Below, piece by piece: positions 27,376 through 36,709 of a stretch of 64,000 bases of DNA (its first letter is position 1; every line of letters starts with the position of its first letter). A model generated the notes under the pieces. The model worked only from the letters and a program-made list of their open reading frames with translations. It was not told where the DNA came from and did no database searches. Origin of the DNA: Zavarzinella formosa DSM 19928 (lineage in GTDB: Bacteria; Planctomycetota; Planctomycetia; Gemmatales; Gemmataceae); NCBI RefSeq assembly GCF_000255705.1, contig NZ_JH636439.1:534440-598439 (forward strand). The letters are read 5' to 3'. Position numbers and translations under genes: made by a program.

Positions 27376-28515
27376 TCAGGCTGTTTCAGCCATTCCATTG
27401 CGCATGCCGATGTAACTATGGAACCTTCTGACACTTATTTGACGACGGACGACCGCCCGTTTGATCGCACAACCGGCTTCGTGGGTGTGGGTGCAATCCG
27501 GGAACGAACAACCCGGAACAAACGCCCGAAACTCGGGGAAAAACCCTTCGATTTCCTCCGGCCGGATGTCCCACAGTTGTAATTGTCGCACGCCGGGAGT
27601 ATCCACTACCCAACCGCCGGTTTCCAAACGGATTAGCTCGGCCGTCGTGGTGGTGTGGCGTCCCTTTTGGTTCACGTCGCTAACCGTGCTGACCCGCAGC
27701 GCGAGGCCAGGTTGAATCGCGTTCAGCAGAGAAGACTTGCCCACGCCGCTCTGGCCGGAAAACACCGTCGAACGGTCGGCCAGCAATTCCCGGAGTTGCG
27801 GGATGCCCTGACCCGTCCGCACAGAAGTGAGCAGGGTGGGAATCCCCAACTGGGCGTAAGAGCCGATCATCGATTGCAAATTGGCGTGTTCCACCAAATC
27901 GGCTTTGTTCAGGCAAAGGATGGGGGCGAGTTTGCCCGTCTGGGCGCTCGCCAGATAACGATCAATCAGGTGCGGTTTGAGGTCTGGTTCAACCAAAGAC
28001 ATGACGATCACCAACTGATCGACATTGGCCACCAACACATGCTCCCGGCGGCGTGATTCCCGCGTGAGGACGCCGAAACGAGGTTCCACCCGTTCGATGA
28101 CGCCTTCGTCCCCGCCGGAAACGAGAAACCAAACCCGGTCCCCGGTTGTGACAACACTGCGCTCGTCCGTTTGCAGGTTTTTGAGCAATCCGCGGACGGA
28201 ACATTTGAAAATCCGGCCGTCCTTCGCCTCAACGATGCTTTGCAAGCCGTGAATCCGAATCACCCGGCCCTGAAGGCAAACCGATTCGTCGATGGCGGGC
28301 ATCAACGTCGTTTGAGTTTGCTCGCCGGGATTGTCCGGCACTTCTTCGATGATGGTTCGCTTGCGGGAAATGTCCCCTTTGGCTCGGACCCGTTCGTCGG
28401 CAACTGTGGCGTCTTCCTCGTAGCCATGCTCGCGGAACCCGCTGGTCCATGTGTTTTCACGCGGCGGCTTGGCGCGGTTCTTGCGAAGATCGACACGGGT
28501 TTTCTTTTTCGCCAT
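27376..28515 (-). CDS. rsgA: ribosome small subunit-dependent GTPase A
   Basis: The 379-residue GTPase helps late maturation of the 30S ribosomal subunit. It is circularly permuted, as in this family: an OB fold (about 75-150), then NKAD (G4), then GQSGVGKSS (G1) and DTPG (G3), and a C-terminal zinc finger with the ligands in CSFPDCTHTHEAGC. It carries a charged N-terminal extension of about 70 residues beyond the usual start, rich in Lys and Arg, which could add RNA contacts. It precedes trpA. Confidence 0.94.
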   Translation of the reverse strand: MAKKKTRVDLRKNRAKPPRENTWTSGFREHGYEEDATVADERVRAKGDISRKRTIIEEVPDNPGEQTQTTLMPAIDESVCLQGRVIRIHGLQSIVEAKDGRIFKCSVRGLLKNLQTDERSVVTTGDRVWFLVSGGDEGVIERVEPRFGVLTRESRRREHVLVANVDQLVIVMSLVEPDLKPHLIDRYLASAQTGKLAPILCLNKADLVEHANLQSMIGSYAQLGIPTLLTSVRTGQGIPQLRELLADRSTVFSGQSGVGKSSLLNAIQPGLALRVSTVSDVNQKGRHTTTTAELIRLETGGWVVDTPGVRQLQLWDIRPEEIEGFFPEFRAFVPGCSFPDCTHTHEAGCAIKRAVVRRQISVRRFHSYIGMRNGMAETA

Positions 28516-28584
28516 GAGTTAAGGATAAACCCAAGGTCGAAAACACGCAACAGGACGGGGCGGGATTGCTAATTCCAAGATTCA

Positions 28585-29475
28585 TCATTCCCGTTGCAGC
28601 ATCAACTTGTCATCCATCAAACTGGCTTCCTGCCGGATCACCTTGCCGTCTTCGATCTGCACCCATGTTTTCACCAAGAATCCCTCGGCCTTGTAGACGA
28701 TCACATGACACACATAACTCTTGTCACGGTGTGTGATCGTTTCCGGTTCCGCTTGGACTTCAGCCAGTAATTCTCTTGGGGTTTTGGCCGTTGGCAGTTT
28801 GAAGGGGAGCCTTCCGCCGAATTGCTCGGCGATTTTGCGGTTGACCACCCGTTCGATGGCCGTGTTCAGGGCCTCGTTAACCGGGTCGATATTGGCTTCC
28901 CGCCACGTCTGGCCCGGCCGAAGTTCCGGGAAACGATGTAATGGCTGGAGCGGCGACTCAGCCCGTTTGCTCGTCAGGGGGATCGGATCGAGCTTTTCGG
29001 TGGCTTTTCCCAAGTCCGAATCGAAATCGCAAGTGGCCTCCAGAGTGTTGCCGACTACCGTGCCGTTCAATTTGGTGTCTACCTTGAAGGTTGTGCCGAG
29101 GGCCTTGAAATCTACTTTGGCCACCGCGCTTAATCGAATTAATTCGCCGTCATGGTTGACGACCTTCGTTGTCACGAAGTTGTTGATTTTCACGGTCATC
29201 AGCGAAACTTTGATCTCTGTTTCCCGAAGTCGGTGGGTCATTTCAAACGTGCCGTCCTTCAACGGGGCAATGCGTGTCTCGGCGCCGCCGATCCTTTGGT
29301 CTTTGCGATAAAGCGTCCAAATCGCGTTTTGGGGAGCGACCTCGTCGGCCAAATCAAGGACGAAAGCCGGTTGCTCGGACGGGCGAAGCCAGGGGAGCCA
29401 GCGGTCATAAGCCACCCAACCGATGGTGGCCAGCCAGCCAAGAAGAATCAGTGCGATGATGGGGCGGGATGGCAT
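28585..29475 (-). CDS. membrane-anchored hypothetical protein
   Basis: The 296-residue product starts MPSRPIIALI, has one membrane anchor (about 5-23), and then a beta-rich soluble domain outside the cytoplasm. The repeated pattern of strands ending in polar residues suggests a lipid- or transport-related beta sheet, but no family was recognised. The open frame continues to 29526, with an unlikely leader. It is divergent from the alanine dehydrogenase gene with 93 bp between. Confidence 0.7.
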   Translation of the reverse strand: MPSRPIIALILLGWLATIGWVAYDRWLPWLRPSEQPAFVLDLADEVAPQNAIWTLYRKDQRIGGAETRIAPLKDGTFEMTHRLRETEIKVSLMTVKINNFVTTKVVNHDGELIRLSAVAKVDFKALGTTFKVDTKLNGTVVGNTLEATCDFDSDLGKATEKLDPIPLTSKRAESPLQPLHRFPELRPGQTWREANIDPVNEALNTAIERVVNRKIAEQFGGRLPFKLPTAKTPRELLAEVQAEPETITHRDKSYVCHVIVYKAEGFLVKTWVQIEDGKVIRQEASLMDDKLMLQRE

Positions 29476-29568
29476 GAGACACGGAGCTTTCGCGGGAGTT
29501 GATCTTGATTTGCTTGCCCAGTTCATTCAACAATACCCCAAAGTCCGGGGCAAGGGAACAGGTGAATC

Positions 29569-30669
29569 ATGATTGTTGGCGTGCCGCGAGAAGTAAAGTC
29601 AGACGAATATCGGGTGTCGATGCTCCCCATCGGTGTCGAAGAATTGAGAAAAGCCGGGCACCGGGTGCTGATTCAAACCGGGGCGGGGCAGGGGAGTGGA
29701 ATCGCTGATGAACGCTATGCCGCCTCCGGTGCAGAGATTGTCCCGGACAAAGCCACGATTTGGGAAGAGGCCGACCTCATCGTTAAGGTCAAGGAACCGT
29801 TGGCCGAGGAATGGCCGTTGATGCGGGCCGGTCAGACGATTTTCACCTATTTCCACTTCGCCGCCGACGAACAATTGACACGAACCGTGATGAATTCCGG
29901 CGTCACGGCGGTGGCCTACGAGACGATCAAAGATGCCCGCGGCAATCTGCCGTTGCTCACGCCGATGAGCGAAGTGGCCGGCCGGATGAGTATTCAAGAA
30001 GGGGCGAAATATCTGGAACGGCCACAACAGGGCCGGGGCATTTTGCTCTCCGGGGTGCCGGGTGTCGCCCCCGCGACGGTGGCCGTGCTGGGCGGCGGCA
30101 TCGTCGGGGCCAATGCCGCCAAGATCGCCGCCGGGTTGGGGGCGAATGTCTTCATTCTGGATATTAACCTTGATCGCTTGCGATATCTCGACGACGTCAT
30201 GCCGCCGAATGTGACCACGTTGTTCAGTGACCGCCACACGATCTTGGAATGTATCTCGCGGGCTGATTTGGTGATTGGGGCCGTGCTGATTCCGGGGGCG
30301 AAGACCCCCATGCTGGTGAAGCGGGAAGACCTCCATGTGATGCCGCCCCGCGCCGTCATCATCGACGTGGCCATCGATCAGGGAGGCTGCATCGAAACCT
30401 CCCGGCCGACGACTCACGCGAACCCCACCTATATCGTGGACGATATTCTCCACTATTGCGTGACCAACATGCCGGGAGCCGTTGGCCGGACAAGCACTTA
30501 CGCTTTGACAAACGTGACCTTGCCTTATGTGTTGCAACTCGCCAACAAGGGACCGGACAAGGCTTGCAAGGACAATCCCGGCCTCGGTTTGGGCGTCAAC
30601 ATCAAGAATGGCAAGATAACCAATGTGGCGGTCGCCGAGACGTATGGTTTGGAAGTTCACGCTTTATGA
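29569..30669 (+). CDS. ald: alanine dehydrogenase
   Basis: This 366-residue enzyme interconverts alanine with pyruvate and ammonia using NAD. It begins with the family signature MIVGVPREVK, contains VKVKEP with the catalytic lysine, FTYFHFAA with the catalytic histidine, and the NAD motif VLGGGIVGANAA, followed by Asp in ILDINLDR. The segment IDVAIDQGGCIETSRPTTH is diagnostic of alanine dehydrogenase rather than the transhydrogenase alpha subunit. An AGGTG ribosome site lies seven bases before the ATG. The next gene starts 47 bp on and may be cotranscribed. Confidence 0.95.
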   Translation: MIVGVPREVKSDEYRVSMLPIGVEELRKAGHRVLIQTGAGQGSGIADERYAASGAEIVPDKATIWEEADLIVKVKEPLAEEWPLMRAGQTIFTYFHFAADEQLTRTVMNSGVTAVAYETIKDARGNLPLLTPMSEVAGRMSIQEGAKYLERPQQGRGILLSGVPGVAPATVAVLGGGIVGANAAKIAAGLGANVFILDINLDRLRYLDDVMPPNVTTLFSDRHTILECISRADLVIGAVLIPGAKTPMLVKREDLHVMPPRAVIIDVAIDQGGCIETSRPTTHANPTYIVDDILHYCVTNMPGAVGRTSTYALTNVTLPYVLQLANKGPDKACKDNPGLGLGVNIKNGKITNVAVAETYGLEVHAL

Positions 30670-30715
30670 GAGTGATCTGATCAGAGTCGCTCGTGGCTTG
30701 CAGGGAGGCAACCAC

Positions 30716-32170
30716 ATGGTTCGGGTTGGTGTGTTGTTTGTTTGGGGCGTCCTGCTGTTCGGCTATGGCCTGAGCGGGCCGCTTTACCGCACGGAAGCCC
30801 TCCGGGCCAAGATCGCCCAAGAAACGCTGGCCGGGCAATGGCTTGTGCCCACGCTTTACGGACAACCGTTCGTCACCAAACCGCCCGGCGCTTATGTCGC
30901 CATCGCCCTGTGTAGCATTCCCGCCGGGGAAGTCACCGAAGTGTCGGCCCGGCTCCCCTCGGCCATCGCGGCACTTCTCACGGTTTTATTTCTATTCTGG
31001 CACCTTCGCGGGTTGATCGGCGAACAACGGGCCTTTTGGATGGCCATATTCCTGCCCGTTTCGTTTCTGTGGCTGGACAAGGCCCCAAGCGCTGAAATCG
31101 ACATGCTCCAACTCGGTTGGGTGACATGGTCGCTCATCGCCTTTCACCGGGCGTTTTTGCGGGAAGAACAGCGACGCCCGTCGTTTGGCTGGTGGGTCGC
31201 CGCCCTCTTCTGCGTCGCAGGAGGATTGCTCACCAAGTGGACCGCCCCGGCGTTCTTTTACCTGACGGTCATTCCGTTTCTGGTGATTCAACGTCGTTGG
31301 AATGTTCTGTTCTCCTGGCGGCATCTGACAGCCGCCCTGATCGCCACAGTTCTTGTGGCGGGTTGGGCGTTTCTGGCCACTCAAGAGATTGGCTGGCAGA
31401 CTCTGCGGGAAACCATCGGCAACGAAGCCGCCCAGCGTTTCGCTCCGGGGCGTCGCGGGAAACCCTACCCGTGGCTGGAAGCGATTACCTTCCCGCTGTT
31501 GGTGTTGGCCTCAAACACACTGTCGGCGTTGGCGGTGATGCTCACTCTTCGCCGGAGTTTCCGGGATCGGCTTTCCGAATCAGAACATTCATTGGTGTTG
31601 CTCGGGCATTGTTGGATCTGGCCGAATCTGTTGTTCTGGTCCCTGCCCGCCCAACACAACGTGCGGTATCTTCTGCCGATGATCCCGGCGTTTGGACTTC
31701 TCGGCGGGCTTTGGTGGGTGAAGTGGTTTGAGAATCGCCCGACCGTCCGCTGGCGGCAAGCGGTGTTCATCGCTCCATTGATTGCCTGGCTGGCGGCGAA
31801 GGGAGTGTTCACCGAAGTGATTCAACCCGACCGCGTTGCCAACCGCAATGCCCACGAAACCGGCCGGGAACTTGCCGGATTGGTCCCGGCTGGTGAACAT
31901 TTGACCATCGACAAGTTGAAGGACGAGGGTATCCTGTTCTACTACGGCCGTCCGGTGACGCAGAACCGGGGGGCGCAATCCCCGTGGGCGTTGCTCATGG
32001 AAGCCGAATGGCAGGCGGTGGCGGCGAAGCCTGACCGGCATTTGGTGGCCCGGCTCCTTGACCAGCAGGGGGCGGCGATCTATCTGGTTCGTGATGATTC
32101 CCCGGAGATGGCGGCATGTCCCTTTTTGATCCCCCCGCTAGCACAGAACTCCACACCGTCTCCTCGCTAA
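30716..32170 (+). CDS. ArnT/PMT-like membrane glycosyltransferase (GT39/83 type)
   Basis: The 484-residue polytopic protein has about 10-11 membrane segments. Its first loop has the pattern YRTEALRAKIAQE followed by GQPFVTKPPGAYV, which matches the first-loop region of bacterial ArnT/PMT-like transferases that use polyprenyl-phosphate sugars. The usual Asp-Glu pair reads Thr-Glu here. The ATG at 30716 has a good GGGAGG site; the frame is open to 30623 but overlaps ald. Its 3' end overlaps xseA by 55 bp. Likely role: lipid or protein glycosylation at the membrane; the acceptor is unknown. Confidence 0.75.
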   Translation: MVRVGVLFVWGVLLFGYGLSGPLYRTEALRAKIAQETLAGQWLVPTLYGQPFVTKPPGAYVAIALCSIPAGEVTEVSARLPSAIAALLTVLFLFWHLRGLIGEQRAFWMAIFLPVSFLWLDKAPSAEIDMLQLGWVTWSLIAFHRAFLREEQRRPSFGWWVAALFCVAGGLLTKWTAPAFFYLTVIPFLVIQRRWNVLFSWRHLTAALIATVLVAGWAFLATQEIGWQTLRETIGNEAAQRFAPGRRGKPYPWLEAITFPLLVLASNTLSALAVMLTLRRSFRDRLSESEHSLVLLGHCWIWPNLLFWSLPAQHNVRYLLPMIPAFGLLGGLWWVKWFENRPTVRWRQAVFIAPLIAWLAAKGVFTEVIQPDRVANRNAHETGRELAGLVPAGEHLTIDKLKDEGILFYYGRPVTQNRGAQSPWALLMEAEWQAVAAKPDRHLVARLLDQQGAAIYLVRDDSPEMAACPFLIPPLAQNSTPSPR

Positions 32171-33366
32171 CACGCGAAATCCGCAGCCGAATTGAAGAGG
32201 GCTTTTCCTCGGTGTGGGTGACCGGCGAACTTTCCAACGTCGCCCGCCCGGCCTCCGGGCACATTTATTTGACAATGAAGGACGACAAAGCCTCGCTCCG
32301 GGGAGTCATCTATCGTGGGGTCGCCCTGCGGTTGCGGTTCGACCCGAAAGACGGCATGGAAGTGCAGGCTCGCGGTCGCCTCACCGTGTACGAACCCCGT
32401 GGCGAGTACCAACTGGCCATCGAGGAACTTAGCCCCAAAGGCATTGGCACACTCGAACTGGCCCTGCAACAGCTCAAGGAAAAACTGGCGGCTAAAGGCT
32501 ATTTTGACCCGGCCCGCAAAAAGCCACTGCCAGTGTTTCCCCGGTCGATTGCAATCATCACCAGTGCCACCGGGGCCGCCATCCGCGACATGCTGGAACT
32601 GCTTGCCCGACGCTGGCCGGTCGCCCGTGTGCTGGTGTTGCCGGTACGTGTTCAGGGGGAAGGATCGGCTGAGGAAATCGCCAAGGCCTTGCGGACAGTG
32701 AACCATCTTCACAGACGCGGCGATGTGGCTCTGGATGCGATCATCGTCGGTCGCGGTGGCGGCAGTCTCGAAGATCTCTGGAGCTTTAACGAAGAAATGG
32801 TGGCCGAGGCCATCGTGATGTCGGCTCTGCCCGTCATTAGTGCCGTGGGTCACGAAATCGATGTGACCATCGCCGATCTGGTGGCCGATCACCGGGCATT
32901 GACGCCGAGCCACGCCATCACAGATCTAACACCGGATCGAGACGAACTGCTCGCCGGGCTGCAAGACCGGGAAAATCGGCTGAAAGCCATGCTGGTTCGC
33001 CGGGTGGAATTGGCCCGCGAACGGCTGGCCTCCGCGCTTGATCGCCGGGTGCTACGGCTTCCGTTGGAACAAATCCGCGACTCCGAAAAACGACTCGATG
33101 ACATCGGCAGCCGGCTTCATCGCGGCATCCGGCAACAACTTGACCGTGCCCGGCAACGCATGGAGGCGACAGCCGCCCAATTGGAATCTCTCAGCCCATT
33201 GCAAGTCTTGAAGCGGGGCTACTCCCTGACCTTGAACGAACGCGGTTTGCCGGTGCGGGCCGCCGGGGACGCGACGGTGGGAGAACGATTGCGAACCCGC
33301 GTCGCGGCCGGGGAGATCATCAGCCGGGTCGAAAGCATTCAACCCCAGGAGACCGACCGTCCATGA
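32116..33366 (+). CDS. xseA: exodeoxyribonuclease VII large subunit
   Basis: This 416-residue subunit cuts single-stranded DNA in both directions together with XseB. It has the OB-fold N-terminus with SVWVTGELSN and the catalytic region with IITSATGAAIRD, GRGGGSLEDLWSFN and SAVGHEIDVTIADLVAD, all typical of the family. The C-terminal third is a long coiled coil. The start lies inside the end of the preceding glycosyltransferase gene; xseB overlaps its stop by 4 bp. It is part of the isoprenoid-linked operon. Confidence 0.95.
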   Translation: MSLFDPPASTELHTVSSLTREIRSRIEEGFSSVWVTGELSNVARPASGHIYLTMKDDKASLRGVIYRGVALRLRFDPKDGMEVQARGRLTVYEPRGEYQLAIEELSPKGIGTLELALQQLKEKLAAKGYFDPARKKPLPVFPRSIAIITSATGAAIRDMLELLARRWPVARVLVLPVRVQGEGSAEEIAKALRTVNHLHRRGDVALDAIIVGRGGGSLEDLWSFNEEMVAEAIVMSALPVISAVGHEIDVTIADLVADHRALTPSHAITDLTPDRDELLAGLQDRENRLKAMLVRRVELARERLASALDRRVLRLPLEQIRDSEKRLDDIGSRLHRGIRQQLDRARQRMEATAAQLESLSPLQVLKRGYSLTLNERGLPVRAAGDATVGERLRTRVAAGEIISRVESIQPQETDRP

Positions 33367-33656
33367 GCGATCAACCCAAGCCGCCGGCCTTCGAGGAATC
33401 CATCACCGAATTGGAGAAAATCCTGCGGGCCTTGGAAGACGGCACGACCACGTTGGAGGAAAGCCTGACGAAGTATGAACGGGGCGTTTTCCTCATCAAA
33501 ACGTGCTACGGCCAACTCGCCTCGGCCGAAGACCGCATCACCCAACTCATGGGCCTCGACGACGCTGGCAAACCCCAATTCAAGCCGTTTGTGCACATCA
33601 GTTCCACGGAGGCGACAATGCCGGAACCAAAACGACGCACTCGGAAAACAGAATAA
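33363..33656 (+). CDS. xseB: exodeoxyribonuclease VII small subunit
   Basis: The 97-residue helical protein has the XseB signature, FEESITELEKI and GTTTLEESLTKYERG, with LIKTC after it. It binds the XseA coiled coil. It overlaps xseA by 4 bp (ATGA), which gives tight coupling. The C-terminal 20 residues are basic and polar and exceed the usual length. An isoprenoid synthase gene follows after 155 bp. Confidence 0.94.
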   Translation: MSDQPKPPAFEESITELEKILRALEDGTTTLEESLTKYERGVFLIKTCYGQLASAEDRITQLMGLDDAGKPQFKPFVHISSTEATMPEPKRRTRKTE

Positions 33657-33675
33657 AATCAGAGAAGTTTCGGGA

Positions 33676-33704
33676 TTGCCGGGCGGATTGCTTTGCGTTA
33701 TAAA
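33676..33704 (+). promoter_or_regulatory. candidate promoter upstream of ispA
   Basis: TTGCCG, a 17-bp spacer and TATAAA lie about 108 bp before the TTG start of the polyprenyl synthetase gene, in the 155-bp gap after xseB. Both elements match four of six consensus bases, with ideal spacing. Confidence 0.35.
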
Positions 33705-33811
33705 GTGATCGGTGAGTCGACTGAATCTCCCGAAAAGTGAGACAACCACCGGAGGGAAGACCTATCATGCATGGGAGTAATTGACCGCCCATACCATGCG
33801 GGGTTTCCGAA

Positions 33812-34732
33812 TTGTCGCTCGCGATTGTTGATCGGCTGAAAACGATTCGCGACCAGTCGGACACTGTTCTGCGGCAGGCGATTGAGTTGATCGGGGCGGG
33901 GGCCTCTCCAATTCTCCTCGAAGCCATGTCGCACAGTTTGTTCGCCCCCGGCAAACGACTTCGCCCGATTCTCACCGTATTCGCCGCCGAAGCGTGCGGA
34001 GGCGATATTGAAAATGCCCTGACGGCCGGGTGTGCCGTCGAAATGATTCACACTTACTCGCTGATTCACGATGATTTGCCGGCCATGGACGATGACGACC
34101 TGCGGCGCGGGCTGCCGACATGTCATGTGAAATATGGCGAGCCGCTGGCCATTCTGGCGGGAGACGCCCTGTTGACCGGGGCATTTCAAGTGTTGGCCGA
34201 GGGTTATCCACCCCGGACGGCAGCGGTTAGTTGTGTGGAGTTGGCCCGAGGGGCCGGGGCCGCCGGAATGGTGGACGGCCAAGTGAGAGACTTGGCCGCC
34301 GAGGGCCGTGTCGGCGGTTTGGACATGCCCCGGACCCTTGCGGAACTGGAAGGCATCCACTTGCGAAAGACCGGAGCCTTGTTCCGCTCCTGTGTTCGGT
34401 TGGGAGCGTTTAGTGCCCTGACTGAGCGAGATTCGGGACGATTGGCCGAAGTATTGCCGATTTTGGATGAATATGCCCGCGCGTTCGGGCTGGCGTTCCA
34501 AGTGACGGATGATTTGCTGGATGTGGAAGGCAACGCCGAACACACGGGAAAACGCACGGGCAAGGACGCCGACCGGGGGAAAATGACGTTCCCCGGCTTG
34601 GTGGGGGTGGCCGAGAGCCGGCGACGGGCGAGGGAATTGCACGAGCAAGCCATCGCCGCTGTTCGGCCGCTTGGCGACGCGGCCCGCGCATTGATCGACT
34701 TGGCGAGATTGGTGACTGACCGCGACCGGTGA
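33812..34732 (+). CDS. ispA: polyprenyl diphosphate synthase (farnesyl/geranylgeranyl type)
   Basis: This 306-residue trans-isoprenyl synthase condenses isopentenyl diphosphate with allylic diphosphates. The first Asp-rich motif is DDLPAMDDDDLRRG and the second is DDLLD in FQVTDDLLDVEG, as in bacterial farnesyl diphosphate synthases. The start is TTG at 33812; upstream ATGs are out of frame or hit a stop. It follows xseA-xseB and precedes dxs, the same xseB-ispA-dxs order as in enteric bacteria. Exact product length (C15 or C20) is not certain. Confidence 0.88.
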   Translation: MSLAIVDRLKTIRDQSDTVLRQAIELIGAGASPILLEAMSHSLFAPGKRLRPILTVFAAEACGGDIENALTAGCAVEMIHTYSLIHDDLPAMDDDDLRRGLPTCHVKYGEPLAILAGDALLTGAFQVLAEGYPPRTAAVSCVELARGAGAAGMVDGQVRDLAAEGRVGGLDMPRTLAELEGIHLRKTGALFRSCVRLGAFSALTERDSGRLAEVLPILDEYARAFGLAFQVTDDLLDVEGNAEHTGKRTGKDADRGKMTFPGLVGVAESRRRARELHEQAIAAVRPLGDAARALIDLARLVTDRDR

Positions 34733-34769
34733 TTGGTCTCGATGGATTGACCGTTTCCGAGGGAGTTTC

Positions 34770-36686
34770 ATGAGCAAGCTGTTGTCCCGAATCGAATCCC
34801 CCGCGGATCTCCAATTACTTTCGGAGCCGGAACTTCTTGAGTTGGCCCAGGAAATTCGCGACGAGTTGGTTCGCGTCCTCAGCCTGCGACCCGCCCACTT
34901 TGCCAGCAATCTTGGCGTCGTTGAACTCACCCTCGCTCTGCACACCGTGTTCGATTTTCGCTCCGACCGGCTGATCTGGGACACCGGCCACCAGATTTAT
35001 CCGCAAAAACTGATCACCGGGCGATATCGAGATTTCGACACGATCCGCACCAAGGGCGGGTTGATGGGCTATCCGAATCCCACGGAAAGCGAATACGACC
35101 TATTCATGACCGGTCACGCCGGGTCCAGTGTTTCCACCGTGTCCGGCCTCAAGGCGGGCGATGATCTTCAAGGAAACACAGGCAAGCATTCGGTCGCCGT
35201 CATCGGGGACGGGGCTTTTGTCTCCGGGATCGTTTTCGAGGCACTGAACAACATCGCCGGGATGAATCAGGATGTCTTGGTGATCCTGAACGACAACAAA
35301 ATGTCGATCTGCCCGCGAACCGGCGGTGTCGCCCAATATCTCGACCAATGCCGGATGACCTCGCTTTATCAAGGTTCGAAGAAAAGCATCAACTATCTCC
35401 TCTCAAAGATCCCGCTGCTGGGAGATTTGGCTCATTCCGCGCTTGAACAAGTCCGGGATGGTCTCAAGGCTTCCCTGAAGGAGGGGATGCTTTTCGAGGA
35501 AATGGGCTTCCGCTACTTCGGGCCGGTAGACGGGCACGATTTGCCGAACTTGCTCCGAATCCTGCGGGATTTGAAGGGGCAAAAAGGGCCGCTGTTGCTG
35601 CATTTGTTCACTGAAAAGGGCCACGGCGTCCCACAGGCGAGCGCGGACCCGGTGATGTTTCACACGCCGCCGGTCTTTACCAAAGTGGGGCCGGAACGCA
35701 CAAATATCGAAACCAAAAAGGGCGGGTCAAAGGCTTACACGGACGCCGTGAGCGCCGCCATCGCCGAGGCGATGCGGGCTGATCCCAAAGTGACCGTGTT
35801 GACGGCCGCGATGTGTCAGGGGAACAAACTCGAAGCGGTCCGCACCGAGTTTCCGGATCGTTTTTTCGACGTGGGCATTTGTGAAAGCCACGCGGTCGCC
35901 TTCGCGGCCGGAATGGCCAAAACCGGCATGAAGCCTATCGTGGACATTTATTCCACGTTCCTCCAACGTTCCTTCGATCAGATTTTTCAGGAAGTTTCTC
36001 TGCAAAATCTCCCGGTCGTCTTCACGCTCGACCGGGCCGGACTGACCGGTCCGGATGGTCCGACCCATCACGGTGTGTTTGACATCCCGTACATGCGGAT
36101 TTTTCCGCACATGATCGTGATGGCACCCGGTGACGAGGCCGATGTCAAGCCGATGCTCGATTTCGCCTTGGCTCAAACGTCACCAACTTCCATCCGTTAT
36201 CCGAAAGCCGTCTTGGAGGAGATCAAGCGGGAATTCGAGCCAATCCGGCTGGGCCAGTCTGAAGTGATCGAAGAAGGGGACGACGGGGCCATCATTGTCT
36301 TTGGCACGCAAGTCACCGTCGCTTTGCAAGCCGCCCACCTGTTGCGGGATGAGGGGATCAATCTCACCATCGTCAACGCCCGCTTCTGCAAGCCGCTGGA
36401 CCGAAAGACCATCCTGCCGCTGGTGGAAAAGATGCCGTTTGTGCTGACGGTCGAGGAAGGGACGCTTGAAGGGGGCTTCGGCAGCGCCGTTTTGGAAGCC
36501 TGCAATGCGGAAGGCTTGGACACTCGCCATGTCACCCGGTTGGGGTTGCCGGACCAGTATGTTCAACATGCCGAGCGCGCGGAATTGTTCGCCGAAATCG
36601 GGTTGGACATGGAGGGTTTGTGCCGGGCGGTGCGGAAGGCCCTCGCCAAAGGCGAACCGGAAGGCGAATTCAGTGCCGTCGGTTGA
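34770..36686 (+). CDS. dxs: 1-deoxy-D-xylulose-5-phosphate synthase
   Basis: The 638-residue thiamine-diphosphate enzyme makes DXP from pyruvate and glyceraldehyde 3-phosphate, the first step of the MEP isoprenoid pathway. It has the glyoxylate-carboligase-like motif WDTGHQIYP, the ThDP/Mg motif GDGA...LNDNKMSI, and the transketolase middle domain with FDVGICESHAV and the arginine-rich substrate site DRAGLTGPDGPTHHG. The C-terminal domain is intact. It sits 37 bp after ispA and 23 bp before the NAD kinase gene. Confidence 0.94.
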   Translation: MSKLLSRIESPADLQLLSEPELLELAQEIRDELVRVLSLRPAHFASNLGVVELTLALHTVFDFRSDRLIWDTGHQIYPQKLITGRYRDFDTIRTKGGLMGYPNPTESEYDLFMTGHAGSSVSTVSGLKAGDDLQGNTGKHSVAVIGDGAFVSGIVFEALNNIAGMNQDVLVILNDNKMSICPRTGGVAQYLDQCRMTSLYQGSKKSINYLLSKIPLLGDLAHSALEQVRDGLKASLKEGMLFEEMGFRYFGPVDGHDLPNLLRILRDLKGQKGPLLLHLFTEKGHGVPQASADPVMFHTPPVFTKVGPERTNIETKKGGSKAYTDAVSAAIAEAMRADPKVTVLTAAMCQGNKLEAVRTEFPDRFFDVGICESHAVAFAAGMAKTGMKPIVDIYSTFLQRSFDQIFQEVSLQNLPVVFTLDRAGLTGPDGPTHHGVFDIPYMRIFPHMIVMAPGDEADVKPMLDFALAQTSPTSIRYPKAVLEEIKREFEPIRLGQSEVIEEGDDGAIIVFGTQVTVALQAAHLLRDEGINLTIVNARFCKPLDRKTILPLVEKMPFVLTVEEGTLEGGFGSAVLEACNAEGLDTRHVTRLGLPDQYVQHAERAELFAEIGLDMEGLCRAVRKALAKGEPEGEFSAVG

Positions 36687-36709
36687 GTCAGAGGCCATAT
36701 CTTAGCCGC

